From contig CM048750.1 in assembly GCA_026315105.1 (NCBI GenBank), forward strand, positions 169,846,549 through 169,910,548: a stretch of DNA of 64,000 bases. Direction: 5' to 3'. The notes under the pieces are model-generated. The model saw only the letters and a program-made list of their open reading frames with translations, did no database searches and was not told the DNA's origin. The DNA is from Locusta migratoria (Eukaryota; Arthropoda; Insecta; Orthoptera; Acrididae). Shown one piece after another: positions 1-10,844 of the stretch. The translations under genes were made by a program, and so were the position numbers. How positions within the stretch are numbered: position 1 is the stretch's first letter; each line of letters starts with the position of its first letter.

Positions 1-300
1 ACAAAGCAGCTAATTCATAAGCTGCAGACATTCAGCAGCAAATGCCTGAGGAACAGCCGGGGGAGACGGCGGCCAAATATCATCTCTGACGAAGCACTTT
101 GGGAAAGAACCAGCAAGAAGTCAACTGAGATGCAAATAAGAAGAAGAAGTGGACATGGTTAGGAAATACACTTAGAAGGTCAAATGAACACATTGCGAAG
201 AAAGCACTTTATTGGATCCCATAGGAACGACGGAGACGGGGTAGGCCCAAAATGGAGTGGATACGATAAGATGAAGGACAATAGGAAGGAACAGTATGGG
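1..300 (+). pseudogene. RTE-like endonuclease-RT, C-terminal tail remnant
   Basis: Reading frame 1 from the window edge gives a stretch with LRNSRGRRRPNIISDEALWE, followed after a frameshift near position 150 by WLGNTLRRSNEHIAKKALYW and RRRRGRPK. This is the tail seen at the C terminus of arthropod endonuclease-reverse transcriptases (a W-x-GHTLR, AL-W-NP, RGRPK pattern). The 5' part lies outside the window. A frameshift and several stops make it non-functional. The family name is from memory of the motif; a protein search would confirm the clade. Confidence 0.6.
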
Positions 301-339
301 AATAAGTAGGCTTAATAACAGAATAAAGAAAAAAAAGGA

Positions 340-1345
340 TCCTCTGTTGCAGCCCTCTCGACAACCCACATCCATCTGAATCTGCTTACTATATGCGTCT
401 CTTGGTCTCCCTCTGAAATTTGTCCCCCACACGCTTCCCTCCAATGCTAATTTTACGACTCCTTGATGTCTAAGAGTGTGTCCTACTAATCGATCCCTTC
501 TTTTAAAGGTATGTCAAAAATTCCTTTTCTCCCCAATTCTGTTCAGTACCTCATCATTAGTTACGCGATCTACCCACCTAATCTTCATTATTCTTCTGTA
601 GCACTACATTTCAAAAGCATATTGTCTAAACTATTTATCATCCAAGTTTCACTCTCAACACAAATGTCTTCAGAAGAGCCTGCCTTACACTTAAATTAAT
701 ATTCGATGTTATCAAATTACTCTTTTTCAAAAATGATTTTCTTCCCATTGCCGTTCTGAATTTTATATTCTCTGTATTGCGACCATCATATGTTATTTTA
801 CTGCCCAAGTAACAAAACTCATCTACCACCTTTATTGTTTCGTTACCTAATATAATTCCTTCAGCATCACCTGATTTTCTAAAATTGCATTCCATTATTT
901 TGTTTCACTCTTGTTAATGCCCATCTCATAAGATCCATTCAATTGCTCTTCTAGGTCCTTTGCTATCTCTGACAGAATTACAATGTAATCAGCAAAATGC
1001 AATGTTTTTATTTCTTCATCCTGAACTCTAATCTCTTCTCTAAACTTCACCTTCACAATTTGCTCAAAGTACAAACTTAATAACACTGGAGAAAGGTTTA
1101 CAGCCCTGTCGTACTCTCTTCCCAACCACGGCATTCCTTTCATGACCTTCAACTCTATCAACAGCGGTTTGTTGTAAATAACCTTCCGCCCTCTATATTT
1201 AACTCTTCTGATATCAGAATTTGAAATAGGGTATTCCCATCAACATTGTCAAAAGCTTGCTACAAATCTACAAAAGTTAGAAATGTAGGTTTGCCTTTCC
1301 TTAATCTATCTTCTAAGATAAGTCGTAAAGTGAGAATTGCCTCTC
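340..1345 (-). pseudogene. RTE-like reverse transcriptase remnant, 5'-truncated
   Basis: Read on the minus strand, this carries the second half of a non-LTR reverse transcriptase. The order is a decayed LSPVLLSLYFEQ segment, the catalytic-site region IKTLHFADYIVILSEIAKDL (consensus FADD, second Asp changed to Tyr), INKSETK, GDAEGIILGNETIKVVDEFC, YLGSKIT, and finally EGSVWGTNFRGRPRDAYSKQ. Stops and frameshifts split it into at least three pieces near 640, 895 and 1161. Other copies of the same family lie at 35,154, 51,632, 52,838 and 61,746. The 3' end is cut at about 340 next to an A-rich run, so the usual GGTCTTCAGTC end is missing. Confidence 0.8.
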
Positions 1346-1860
1346 GTGTTCATAAATAATAATTATCTGCTCTGTTAGTACACTGCGTTTTCATGAAGAC
1401 ATGTCGCAGAACACTGTACTGAGAATTTCGTACTTGAGCCGTGCTTCAGAATGTTCTCGCATAATTTGCAGTCTTGACATGGCAACAAGGCGGACGCAGT
1501 GGGCGACTAAGGCGCTCTCGTGTCGTTGACAGGATAGCTGTGGCTTTCTAGAGCGAGGAAACGGCCAAGCACTACTTGCTTCGTGACAATGGGTATTCCT
1601 TTTTATGTTGTCGAGCTGCATTTCGCACGGAATGCACCTATTTAGGGGAATGTTTGTGGAACGTACCCTGAATTTTCCGCAAGAAAGTACTAGACATTTC
1701 TCATTTGTAAGCGACGGTTGTGTTCGGCGATTGAGTAGCAAGGTGGAAAACTATCGCTCCTAATACAAATATTCCTAAGTCAAACCACACGAACAGTCCA
1801 AACTGGTATACATACTGTGCTATGCTTAACGATATGGTTTTCAGATTACTGGAGAAAACG
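1346..1860. other. Unassigned interval
   Basis: A 116-codon open frame on the minus strand (1391-1741) is present, but it has no motif I recognise and its composition is like its surroundings. I see no RNA gene or clear repeat boundary here. Confidence 0.3.
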
Positions 1861-1864
1861 GTAG

Positions 1865-2085
1865 TCGCTTACTACCACGCAGGAAGCCTAGATTCGATTC
1901 CCGGCAGGAGACTGAGTGCTGTATATTGTCATCATCATCATCTCATCATCATTGACACGTAAGTCACCCACGCGGCACCAAATAAAAAGACTTACACTCA
2001 GGCGGCCGAACAATTCCGTAACGGTTTTCCCGGCCAAGAAAGCCATACGCTCATTATTTCATTAAGGAGTGTGACGTGTAGACAA
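1865..2085 (+). repeat. tRNA-derived SINE, family C (old copy)
   Basis: A B-box-like segment (GATTCGATTCCCGGCAGG) is followed by a body with repeated TCATCATCATC, then GACACGTAAGTCACC and a GACTTACAC segment. The same order is in the copy at 9,945-10,130 (CGTCCTCATCATCG, GACGCGCAAGTCGCC, GACTTGCACCA). Shared head and body at two loci support a SINE family. The A box is degraded and no TSD is visible. Confidence 0.55.
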
Positions 2086-2097
2086 CAGAATCGAAAA

Positions 2098-2225
2098 GGT
2101 AAAAATGATGAAAGGAAAAAGGATTATAGATTACTACTTTTTTCGATGTCCATGATTTATATCTACGGCATTTGACACGACGTTACAAGTTATTACTTCT
2201 GACTGTTGAAACACGTGTGGTCGTG
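2098..2225 (+). repeat. Helitron-like element fragment
   Basis: The segment beginning GATGAAAGGAAAAAGG and running through ACGGCATTTGACACGACGTT closely matches internal sequence of the Helitron-like element at 10,773-11,723 (near 11,158-11,235) and, in reverse orientation, sequence near 59,385-59,480. No termini are present. Confidence 0.5.
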
Positions 2226-3196
2226 TTCCATTTTGATTTATTCATTAACCTAAAGTGTTTCCGCACCATTAATGTTATCTATCTGTGTGTTAATTATTTT
2301 ATTCTTTTTATTAATGATCAATGCCCCATGTTTATTTATGTTTGCCCCACATTTATATATTTTTCCACCCGTGTGATTGAACTTGTGTGTTCATGTGAAA
2401 GTGAATGTGTGCTCTTAATAATGACTGACTGTCGCGTAATGGCTTGCAGTCGCCGCCTCCCGCTCTAGGCCTCGTTTTGCTGTAGTTAAGAACGCATGGC
2501 TTCATTTGTCGTCTGCGATAGCGTCTGCTGGGTGGCCAGAGGCAAGCTTACTTGGCAGATGGCGGGTTGGCCGTGTTCTTAGTGTCGTACCAACCTAATC
2601 TTGCATGAAAGAGACCTCTCTGGGAGCGGTTGTAGAAGGAATTGTCTTGGCCAGGTAGCAAGGGTTGGTAAACACTAGTCTCTGAACGCACTCTGCGTCG
2701 CTTTTCGCGCGCTCTACATCTGGTGTATGCCGGAGGGAGGTTTTTTCCGTGGCCTTAGAGTCTTCACTCTTCATTCTGGTCCCGACGAATGTGGAAGTAA
2801 GTACTCTGCCGAATCATGCTCAGGGGAAGGCATGCTGTTAGGACATTGATTTCTTTGTGATCAGGCAGTCTTGGTTTTTCAGTGTTAGTTCTCGTGGGTA
2901 ATTCTTACGCTATGCGAGGCGAAGTGTTTCTTAATTCACAGAACTCGAGTAAATCCAAATTTATTATTTGCATTTTCATTCCAGTGATGATTGTGTGTCC
3001 AGTTTTAAGTTAGAATACACGTATGTGGTCTTCAGTCTTTGTGTAAACCTAGTATCTTTGAATTTCTTTCATGTTTTAACCAACGTTTTACGTTGCATCT
3101 GTATCCGTAGTATGCTAAATATTTCTCAGATTTTTCTAGCTTGAGTCCATCGTATCTGTCTTGTATGACAAATTACACTACGTACTTTCGTAAAGT
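2226..3196. other. Unassigned intergenic sequence
   Basis: T-rich sequence with a more GC-rich stretch around 2,500-2,780. The 98-codon open frame at 2172-2468 is low complexity and has no recognised domain. I see no gene here. Confidence 0.3.
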
Positions 3197-6025
3197 CACT
3201 CTCACACGGGCCGGCCGCGGTGGCCGAGGGGACTGAGGCGCTCCAGTCACGGTCTGCACGGCCACTACGGTCGGGGGTTCGAATCCCCCCTCGGGCATGG
3301 ATATTTGTGCCGTCCTTAGTATTAAGTAGTTCATAAGTAGTTTGTAAGTTTAGAGACTGATGACCCCGTAGTCAAATCCCATAAGCTATACAAACATTTG
3401 AACATTTGAACTCTCACACGGAGCATGGTTCGCCAGAAGTTTTCTGGATGGCGCGCATGTCAGTCTGCTGCACAGTACGAATGCGGTTGAAAAACACTGC
3501 GTCTGTCTCACAAGGAGCAAGATACGGCGCGGAAGCGTGCAGACTGGCTTCGCTGGGTGGACGCCAAGACGCGCAACACAGCCGAGCTGTTTTATTTATC
3601 AAACGATTGTGAAGAAACTATTCGGTAAAAAAAAATTGATTCTCGCACATCTTATAGCTGCATTCTTCAGCTTCATGAAGATCTATCTACTATTTTGTTT
3701 GTGATCATAGTACAGTAGTACAGTACTGCAAGAAATCCGAAAATTTTGCATTGAAAAATAGAGGTCGCTATGAATTTTCGTTTGGTGTAAGTTAGGTCAT
3801 ATGCTGCTGCGGATGAAATGTAGCGAAAATATTGAATTATTCTTTGAAGTTGGAAGGATGTCGCTATCTATCACCGATCTCGAGATAATGGGTTTTATGT
3901 AAGGCACTTGTTCACTATCACGCGCGTCAGTGAAGAAAACGGAAAGAAATTTTTATAAAATCCCTTATATCTCTTAAAGCATTGGAGGTATCGAAGCAAG
4001 ATTTTATCAAACGATAGCACACAAAGGGGAGATTATTTACTTCATGTGATCAATTTATGAAACTTTCATATGAATCGCAATATTTAACAAAGTACAGATT
4101 TTAATGAATGAAGTGGTGGGCTTTTTAAGGGCCATCAATAGCTGTGAAACGAAAATTGCTTTTCTTCCATGTAAGTTAAGAAGTTACTCATTTAATTTTA
4201 GAATGGACATTTTCATGAAGCACAAATTATCTTGCCCTCAGTGTTATTAGTTTCAATATTCTGGACGACTGATTACCCTGCCGTTTAGTCCCCTTACAAA
4301 TCGCAACACTCAATGTTCTGCTCCTATTTCATCTGCATAAAAATGCTAGTGAAAATAATATTTGTTAGCTCTGCTATGTTTTGCCAAAAGAAGCGGATTT
4401 TAATATCGGAACAATGGAAATTACGTTGTCAGGGACAGAATGTGAAAATGCGTTTGTCAGAAGAAGGAGAAAAGTGTGGTACGGCACATAAATGTGTAGT
4501 TACATTGAAACTCTCGCGGAATCCGATACCCTAGTATATTTTAATGCTGAAAATTGTGTTTGAAAACAGGCGAAAAAATCTATTTTATTGTATCTCAATC
4601 TTAGAAATACAAAAACGTTTAAATTACTGGAATCCTGTAACCAGCCACCATGGCCTAAATTGAATTCTTTTGACAAGCTGAAATATGTTTGTGATAAAAA
4701 AACACACACACACACACATCGCTCTGTGTTGGGACACTAACTACAATATGTACTCTAAATGGTTTTCCTTATTTCTCAGAAATTTGAACGTATACATATA
4801 AAATCATCTCACTGGTTTGTTCTATATCATTCAAAAACATACTGCGATATCGAATTCCACTGTAATTTCAAATCAAGAAGCTATTTATTTCACAACAATA
4901 CATTTTTTCCCTTTTTTTCAGAGTAATATTTCAGTGGTGAGATTTCCTTAATATGCAGGCACTTTCGTTGTAATGCTAAAATCCGATTCTTTTGTCAAAA
5001 CAACAGAGTTTACAAATATTCCTCTCACTAACGTTTTTATGCATTTGCAGTTACCACATAATATTAAACTGTATTTAGTAATACTGAGGGCAAGACAAGT
5101 TAGTAGTATATGAAAATAACCATAAGCGGTATAAAATTAAACAAATAAATTGCTGACTTACGTTGTAAAAATAAAGACAAAGCAAATTTGGTTTTACCAG
5201 GTATCTGTGTCTCCTTAAAATTCCATTACTTCACTGAATAAAATCTGGAGTTGCTCGAATAAGGCGCTTCATATGCAAGTTTCGTAAATTCAGCGAAAAT
5301 AAATTCCTCTTTGCGTACTATCATTTAATAAAATCTTACTTTGATACCTCCAATCATTTATGAGATATAAGGGATATATGAAAATTTCGTCCCGTTTTCT
5401 TCGCTGACGCATGGGATCAGGAACAAGTGCCTTACATACAACCCATTATCTTGAGATTGGTGATAGATAGCAACATCCATCCAACTTCGAAGAATAATTC
5501 AATATTTCAGCTACATTTCATCCGCAGCAACATATAACCTAACATGTACCAAGCGCAAATTCATAGCGACCTCTATTTTTCAATGTAAAATTTTCGGATT
5601 CCTTGTAGTACTGTACTAAATCCATAAATATCACAAGAACTCTGACCACTAACAAAATAATATTCAGTTCATCATGAAGCAGAAGAATGCATCTATAAGT
5701 TGTATGAGAATAATATTTTTTACCGAATAGTTTCTTTATAATCATTTGAGAAAGGCTGCACTCCGCTAGTGGGCACGTGGCAATGTGTTCCGTATGGTGT
5801 GTTCTCTTTGAGTTCCTGCCTTGCTCTCTGCAAGGTCACACGCCATACGTGACTCCTGACTGGCCAGCGCAGGTAGCATTTCGAAAACAAGCGAGAATAA
5901 TAGGACACGTGCTGTATCCAGAATCCTGCAGCAAACAGCAATCCAGCAGACCTCAGGGGCGCCTGGTCACCTGCCCAATGTACTACGTGGCATGCTTCCC
6001 ATAAATCTTGCTCCGTGTGAGAGTG
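3197..6025. mobile_element. 2.8-kb foldback element with roughly 1-kb inverted arms
   Basis: The left end reads CACTCTCACACGGAGCA once the SINE at 3210-3409 and its duplication are removed; the right end reads the same on the minus strand (6,025 backwards). The arms pair over about 1 kb: 3197-4412 (about 1,004 bp without the insertion) with 4962-6025. Matching landmarks include GAAACTATTCGGTAAAAAA, TAGAGGTCGCTATGAATTTT and CTTGCCCTCAGT. The arms have diverged by many substitutions and small indels. The 550-bp centre (4413-4961) has no recognised coding sequence. I could not find a convincing TSD, so superfamily is unassigned. It may be a foldback-type DNA transposon or two oppositely inserted copies of one repeat. 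Confidence 0.75.
3210..3409 (+). repeat. SINE-A, full length
   Basis: A 200-bp SINE with a class II tRNA-like head: A box around TGGCCGAGGGG, long variable region, B box GGTTCGAATCCC. The body reads TTTGTGCCGTCC, AAGTAGTTTGTAAGTTT and ACTGATGACCCCGTAGT, ending ACAAACATTTGAACATTTG. It is flanked by a perfect 12-bp TSD, ACTCTCACACGG, at 3198-3209 and 3410-3421. The TSD is itself part of the terminal repeat of the foldback element, so this SINE is younger than that element. Confidence 0.92.
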
Positions 6026-6840
6026 GCTTAACGGTCGTTACTTCAGCCTGCAGCCATGCTTTTGTTAATACTAGCTTTCTTCTATACGAATTTTCGCGTG
6101 TGTTTTACTTGCTTCTTCTAAATTAATTTCTGTTTTTAAATGCTATGAAATTCGGTGTGGTCGCACACCATGTGGTACTTAAGAATAGTTAGCCGCTGCC
6201 TTTCTGAACATGAGTTCGTTTAGTGCGCAGTGTACTTAACATTAGTTATCAAGACACCTGCCATCTCATCAAGAGGCCACCAACGCCTGGTTTTGTCGCT
6301 GTTTTCAAGTGTTCCCGGAGAGTAATGTACTGCTAAGCATTATGCACGTGTCTGTGAATGAATGAATTTGCTTTCAGCTATCCATTGTGTGTTTGCAAAT
6401 TTCCTCCCACTTTACTCCCATATTCATGAAGGGCAGAAATAAATTTATTATGGACAGTAATTATATGATTTAATTCACTTTTGTACAAGGTGTGTGCTTA
6501 ATTTGGTCTCCCCACATTTAGTCACTTGTTATTTTAATGAATTGATTATGATTTTACAGTATCAAATCTGTGCTTTATAATTTCACACTCCCCATCCCGT
6601 GTTTGATTATCTATTCGTTTATTTTTAACGTTGATTTTGTGTTTGTTAAAACATTGGCTGCTTCCTTAAGGAATGAGCAGTTAGATAAATTTCTGTTGAG
6701 CATATACTGTGGTCACTCATAAAGTAATTTAGAACAGCAGTGATCATTTTAACTTACATTCGCAGATTTCAACTGCCCAAGATATTTGCTTATTTCCCTA
6801 ACATGCTACTTTCACTGTAAATTGTATTCGCAAGACAATT
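6026..6840. other. Unassigned intergenic sequence
   Basis: AT-rich sequence without open frames of note or repeats I recognise. It may continue the sequence interrupted by the foldback element at 3197-6025. Confidence 0.3.
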
Positions 6841-7760
6841 CACATACATACCATTGAATGTCCTTCGACTCTATATCAAAGTTCGACATATAGTTCATGA
6901 GATATGAAGTCATAAACAACTTGGTTCATGAAAAATAGCATCATCAGACATGAAAATTCGATTTATTACGTCTTTAGTGCTAACACCATTCATGACATAT
7001 TTTTCAGACATTAGGCACATATTCCACTGAATATACCTTCTAATTTACATCATAGTACGACAAATATTTACCGAGTGAGGTGGCGCAGTGGTAAGACACT
7101 GGACTCGCATTTGGATGGACGGTGGTACAAATCCACCTCCGGCTATCCAGATTTAAGTTTTCCATGATTTCCCTACATCACTCAAGGGAAATGCCGGCAT
7201 GGTTCCTTTCAAAGGGCACGGCCGAATTTCCTCCCCTAATCCTCCACCAAAAATCCGAGCGTATGCTCCGTCTCTAATGACCACGCTGCTGACACTGAAA
7301 TTCCTGAATAGCTGCTACATCATGAGCTATTTTTCCACATATCCTCCTGAAATAATGGACCGATTTCAACTAAAATTGGTATACATATTGCTTACTATCA
7401 GACAAAAATTGCTGTTGGCTTAAAACTACCTAAGACACATAGTTCAGGAGATATAATGTCACAAACAATAAGTCACAAAAACTTTCCCATCACAAGTATC
7501 AATAAATATTGTTTATAGTCAAGTTTTGAATTTAATCAATGTTATATATCATTTGTATTTTATTACTATTTTTTCTTTCTTTCGATACTACACTTAAATT
7601 TTTGTACATTATGCATATTTCTTCGTGTCACTGTGTCATAATTTTTAAGCTGTTTTCATAGATACATGAAGATGAAATCTTATTCAAGTTTTTATTTTAT
7701 TTTCTAATATAAGACTGGCAAATGTATATATACCCGGGCAATGCCGGGTTTAGCGGCTAG
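6840..7760 (+). mobile_element. Helitron-like non-autonomous element (3' end intact)
   Basis: The right end has the classic Helitron layout: a hairpin CCCGG-GCAATG-CCGGG (7733-7748), a short spacer, CTAG at 7757-7760 and a T after it. Internal sequence (AGTTCATGAGATATGAAGTC, CGATTTATTACGTCTTTAG, ATACCTTCTAATTTACATC) parallels the element at 10,773-11,723. No rep/helicase coding is present. A SINE at about 7073-7310 interrupts it. The 5' end is not clear; 6840 is where similarity to the other copy becomes visible. Confidence 0.65.
7073..7310 (+). repeat. tRNA-derived SINE, family B
   Basis: Head GAGTGAGGTGGCGCAGTGGT (A-box region) with a degraded B box (GGTACAAATCCACC), then AGTTTTCCATGATTTCCCTA, GGTTCCTTTCAAAGGGCACG, and an end with GCTCCGTCTCTAATGACCAC. 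This order is typical of a widespread insect SINE type with a GGTGGCGCAGTGG head. It lies inside the Helitron-like element. Confidence 0.7.
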
Positions 7761-7791
7761 TTGGGTTATAACGTCATTAAAAACGACGACG

Positions 7792-7984
7792 CGGCGGAGT
7801 GGCCGAGCGCATTGAGGCGTTATGCTACGATGCGCGATGCCGTTCTCCGTCGGGGGTTCGAATCCCCCCTCGTGCATGAATGTTTGAGCCGACTTTCGTA
7901 TAAGTTAGTTCACAAGTAGTTTGTAAGTTTGGGGACTGATGACCCCGCAATTAAGTCCCATAAGCTTTACAAACATTTGAACAT
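7792..7984 (+). repeat. SINE-A variant (GGCGGAGTGGCCGAG head)
   Basis: Same body as SINE-A but with a different head: GCGGCGGAGTGGCCGAGCGC and an altered variable arm. The B box GGTTCGAATCCC is intact. The flanks share AAACGACG (about 7782-7789 and 7988-7995), a likely TSD. The copy at 54,277-54,453 has the same head, so this is a subfamily, not a single mutant. Confidence 0.85.
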
Positions 7985-8501
7985 TATGAAACGACGCACA
8001 GACTCGAAATAGTTCCCTGATAAGCAATTTAAGGGAACGATGGAAAATCTAACTCGACGCAGATTTCAATATACGTCCTCCCAAATGCTAGTTCAGTGTG
8101 CTAACCACATCACTACCTTGTTCCGTACTTTGGGCATATATAAGGGGAGTGAAAAGTGCCAGATGGTAAGTGATCACTGTGTAGGACACAAGTTTCCATT
8201 GGACCGGCTAGTTGGACTTCGTAGTATCCAGACTTTTTGGGCATTCGGATATGACATGGACTGCATGGAAACGTTTGTCTGGTCGACGACCTCAGATCAC
8301 TACAGGTGTAGGTCGACGTATTATTCTACATCTATTTCCTTACACTATACAAAATGCAACAGGAAACAGGAGCGGAGATATCACAGCAAATTTTGTTTGT
8401 GAGATAATACATAGTATAAAGGTCGTTTGACTGATAATAGAACCCCAAGTGAATTGAGAGTCGTATTGTGGCAACCTTCTGACTACGACCGCTGCTTTAT
8501 A

Positions 8502-8556
8502 CAGGGTGAATCTAAATTCGCACAATCCGTCTTCGCAGCGCGATCCCTCACATGCT

Positions 8557-8591
<35 letters not shown>

Positions 8592-9095
8592 GGGGGGGGA
8601 GTCATAAAATTTCGTTTTGCGCATATTTCCGTCAGTAAATGGACGCCGAAGTTGAGATTGGTGTTTTTCAGCTTACACTACTACACCAACAAACTTCTAG
8701 GGGATGTGGGACCTGTCTTGAGGAACAAAATGAGCATGGAAACCCATGCCCGGAAACGCCATTCAACGACGCTACGGAGAGTCCAAGTTACAGGCACCAG
8801 CTCCTGCTACTAGACATCTCCTCCAGCAACTTCGACGCTCTGTAGTTTCCGAGCATGGGTTTCTATGCTCACTTTGTTCCTCAAGACACCTCCCAAAGCC
8901 ACTAGAAGTTTGTTGCTGTAGTAATGTAATTCCTAAACACACTGACGTATGGGACACACACCCATTTCAATCTTCGACGTCCATTTACTGCCGGCAATAT
9001 GCGCAAGACGAAATTTTATGACAGACTTTTTTTTATTTCTAGCATGTGAGGAATCGCGCTGCGAAGCCCAAGTGCGCGAATTTAGATTCACCCTG
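8502..9095. mobile_element. TA-flanked foldback MITE, 594 bp
   Basis: Ends are CAGGGTGAATCTAAATTCGC and its near-perfect inverse at 9,075-9,095, each bordered by TA. The arms pair for roughly 270 bp (about 8502-8770 with 8845-9095), sharing for example CCTCACATGCTAG and GGAAACCCATGC. A 27-A run followed by 9 Gs (8560-8600) is present only in the left arm. TA target duplication and lack of transposase suggest a Tc1/mariner-mobilised non-autonomous element. A second element with the same CAGGGTGA end is at 16,232-16,798. Confidence 0.75.
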
Positions 9096-9097
9096 TA

Positions 9098-9476
9098 TAG
9101 GCGTTGAAGCAAAGAGACTCTAGATGTGCTGATGCGGTATATCAGTGTATGCTATCTCCCGCGTATTGCAGGTGTATGGTAGTTGGTAGTTGTTTTTGAT
9201 TCTCTGCGTTTATCACCGATGAAGTCAATAAACAATTCCTATGCCTGAAACAGGTGTGGATGTTAAATATGTGGTTTGGAAAGTAGTCAATAAATATTTT
9301 AGTTATTGCAAGTGTTAAGCACTACATTTCGTTTGTGTGTTGGTTTGGGTAGAAACATCTAACCACATTAACGATATTACATGAAATTAGAAGAGGATTA
9401 CTAATGAGCCATTGAAAAAAAAAACATCAAAACTAAATATTACTCAGACACACTGATTTGAGAGTTATAGCCATAG
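9098..9476. other. Unassigned AT-rich interval
   Basis: No recognised gene or repeat; it precedes the Penelope fragment on the minus strand. Confidence 0.3.
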
Positions 9477-9722
9477 CTACTTTTTAATTTTCTCTAGCCG
9501 GCAAAGACTTATATGTGTCTTCAGTCTTGTATTGACGCTTGTCTTTCTAGTTCCAATATAGACCTTTTCACAAGTCCACACAATCTTATACTCCGCACAA
9601 GTTGACAGAAAAGGGCGTTTATACTTGATAGATCCGAGTGTCCGACTTCTCAGTTGGGCTAAAAATCGGTTTGATATCACGCTTTTGTAGAATCTCTCCG
9701 ACCTGATCAGTAACGCTTTTGA
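9477..9722 (-). pseudogene. Penelope-like element GIY-YIG endonuclease fragment
   Basis: On the minus strand, two frames joined by a frameshift give VGEILQKRDIKPIFSPTEKS followed by the GIY-YIG core CEKVYIGTRKTSVNTRLKTH and CRLEKIKK. Penelope-like elements encode a C-terminal GIY-YIG endonuclease with a C-x-KVYIG-T-RSV-TRL-EH pattern. The first motif Tyr and the upstream Cys pair are degraded. Frameshifts and stops make it dead. It is cut at about 9722 by an old SINE. Confidence 0.7.
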
Positions 9723-9725
9723 TTA

Positions 9726-9890
9726 TGGGCAGCCGCGTGGTCTAAGGTGTCATGCTGCGTGCTGAACGGCCGTTCCCACCGGTGGTTCGAGTCCTCTCTA
9801 GGGAATGGGTGTGTGTATTCTCCTTAGTGAAGTTAGTTTAAGTAGTTTGTAAGTCTAGGGACCGATGACGATAGTAGTTTAATCTAATAT
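9726..9890 (+). repeat. SINE-A-related copy (GGGCAGCCGCGTGG head)
   Basis: Head GGGCAGCCGCGTGGTCTAAG, B box GGTTCGAGTCCTC, then GGGTGTGTGTATTCTCCTTA and AAGTAGTTTGTAAGTCTAGG. The body is collinear with SINE-A but clearly older or from another subfamily. The end is eroded and no TSD was found. Confidence 0.7.
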
Positions 9891-9944
9891 GTTTATAACC
9901 GTTAGTACATTTGGAGAGAAACCGTGTTCTTGCATCGCTGTGTT

Positions 9945-10130
9945 GTCCGCCTCCGCATTCCAGTGGACAGATTACCAGGCAAGGGGACCGGGTTCGATTC
10001 CCGGTCAGGTTGGAGATTTTCCCTCTTGGGGACTGGGTGTTATGTCGTCCTCATCATCGTTTCATCATCATCGACGCGCAAGTCGCCCGTATGGCGTCAC
10101 CTAAAGACTTGCACCAAGCAGGCCGAACAC
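9945..10130 (+). repeat. tRNA-derived SINE, family C
   Basis: B box GGGTTCGATTCCCGGTCAGG, then GGGACTGGGTGTTATGTCGT, CCTCATCATCG, GACGCGCAAGTCGCCC and AAAGACTTGCACCA. It matches the older copy at 1865-2085. The long open frames over this region come from the SINE and are not genes. Confidence 0.7.
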
Positions 10131-10204
10131 GATTCCAGCTTAGGTCTAATCTTTGGCCCACTTTTCCCTGGCGGCAGAACCCTATTTACAGTCAAGCAAT
10201 GCGA

Positions 10205-10545
10205 TCCGTAAAGGATCGAACATCCTCCTCTTTCAGCATGTGCAGTCTATACGATTCCGAGGACTTGTGGGAAGGTCTATATTGAAATTATGAAGAGAAG
10301 CGACAGTACAAAACTTAAAAAACAATATAAGTCTCTGCCGAATATTGAGAACTGAAAAATAATCTGACCACGTATTTGAATTAGGAAATCATGAAGTGAA
10401 GTTTGCCTAAACTACAATTCTATCAACAACGACGAACTACTATCCACGGCTATGTAGAGAAGTAATTGAAATATTTAAGCATGGGAATAATTTTAACAGG
10501 AAATAAGAAGCCATGAAACTTATATGTAGACTACAGCTTATCAAA
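10205..10545 (+). pseudogene. Penelope-like element, GIY-YIG domain and C terminus
   Basis: The plus strand encodes AVYTIPRTCGKVYIEIMKRS, with the GIY-YIG pattern Y-x-I-P-C-x-C-GKVYI, then after a stop SDHVFELGNHEV and YYPRLCREVIEIFKHGNNFN followed by RK. The last motif (YYPR-L-RE-IEI-KH--NFNR) is the typical segment after GIY-YIG in Penelope-like elements. The first Cys of the Cys pair is Arg and the conserved Gly after KVYI is Glu. The upstream RT domain is absent. A hairpin with a hammerhead-like core follows at 10,684. Confidence 0.75.
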
Positions 10546-10683
10546 ATGGGTAGATATGTTTTTATCATTCACTAGTTTTATCTTCGACAAAGATTATCTC
10601 TGTTGATCACGTAAAAACTTGACCACGTCCATTTCAGTCGCTGACTCCCGGCTAGGCAAGACTGAGCTGCTCCAGGAGCATCT

Positions 10684-10715
10684 CTGAGGATGACTAGCGC
10701 AGCTCTGGTCGAAAC
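10684..10715 (+). ncRNA. Hammerhead-like hairpin downstream of Penelope remnant
   Basis: Core CTGAGGA (10684-10690), T, stem GACTAG (10692-10697), loop, stem CTGGTC (10705-10710), then GAAAC. All six stem pairs form, one as a U-G wobble. The hammerhead consensus is CUGANGA-stem II-GAAA; here one extra T sits before stem II. Penelope-like elements are known to carry hammerhead motifs in their terminal repeats, which fits the position 140 bp after the coding remnant. Self-cleavage is not shown. Confidence 0.4.
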
Positions 10716-10772
10716 GTCAGGAGCATAATGTTTCATGGACCACGGCCGTACAAACTAGGAGATTGATCGACA

Positions 10773-10844
<72 letters not shown>

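Noticed and set aside
3211..3300. tRNA-Leu or tRNA-Ser gene
   Set aside because: A and B boxes are present, but the acceptor arm does not pair, the sequence continues into a common body and tail, and it is flanked by TSDs. It is a SINE head. The same applies to the other nine SINE-A copies.
8502..9095. Open frames of 60-90 codons as genes
   Set aside because: All fall within a foldback MITE and appear in mirrored form on both strands, as expected from the palindrome.
9889..10285. Three overlapping frames (71-124 codons) as a gene
   Set aside because: They are translations through a family C SINE followed by Penelope sequence in another frame.
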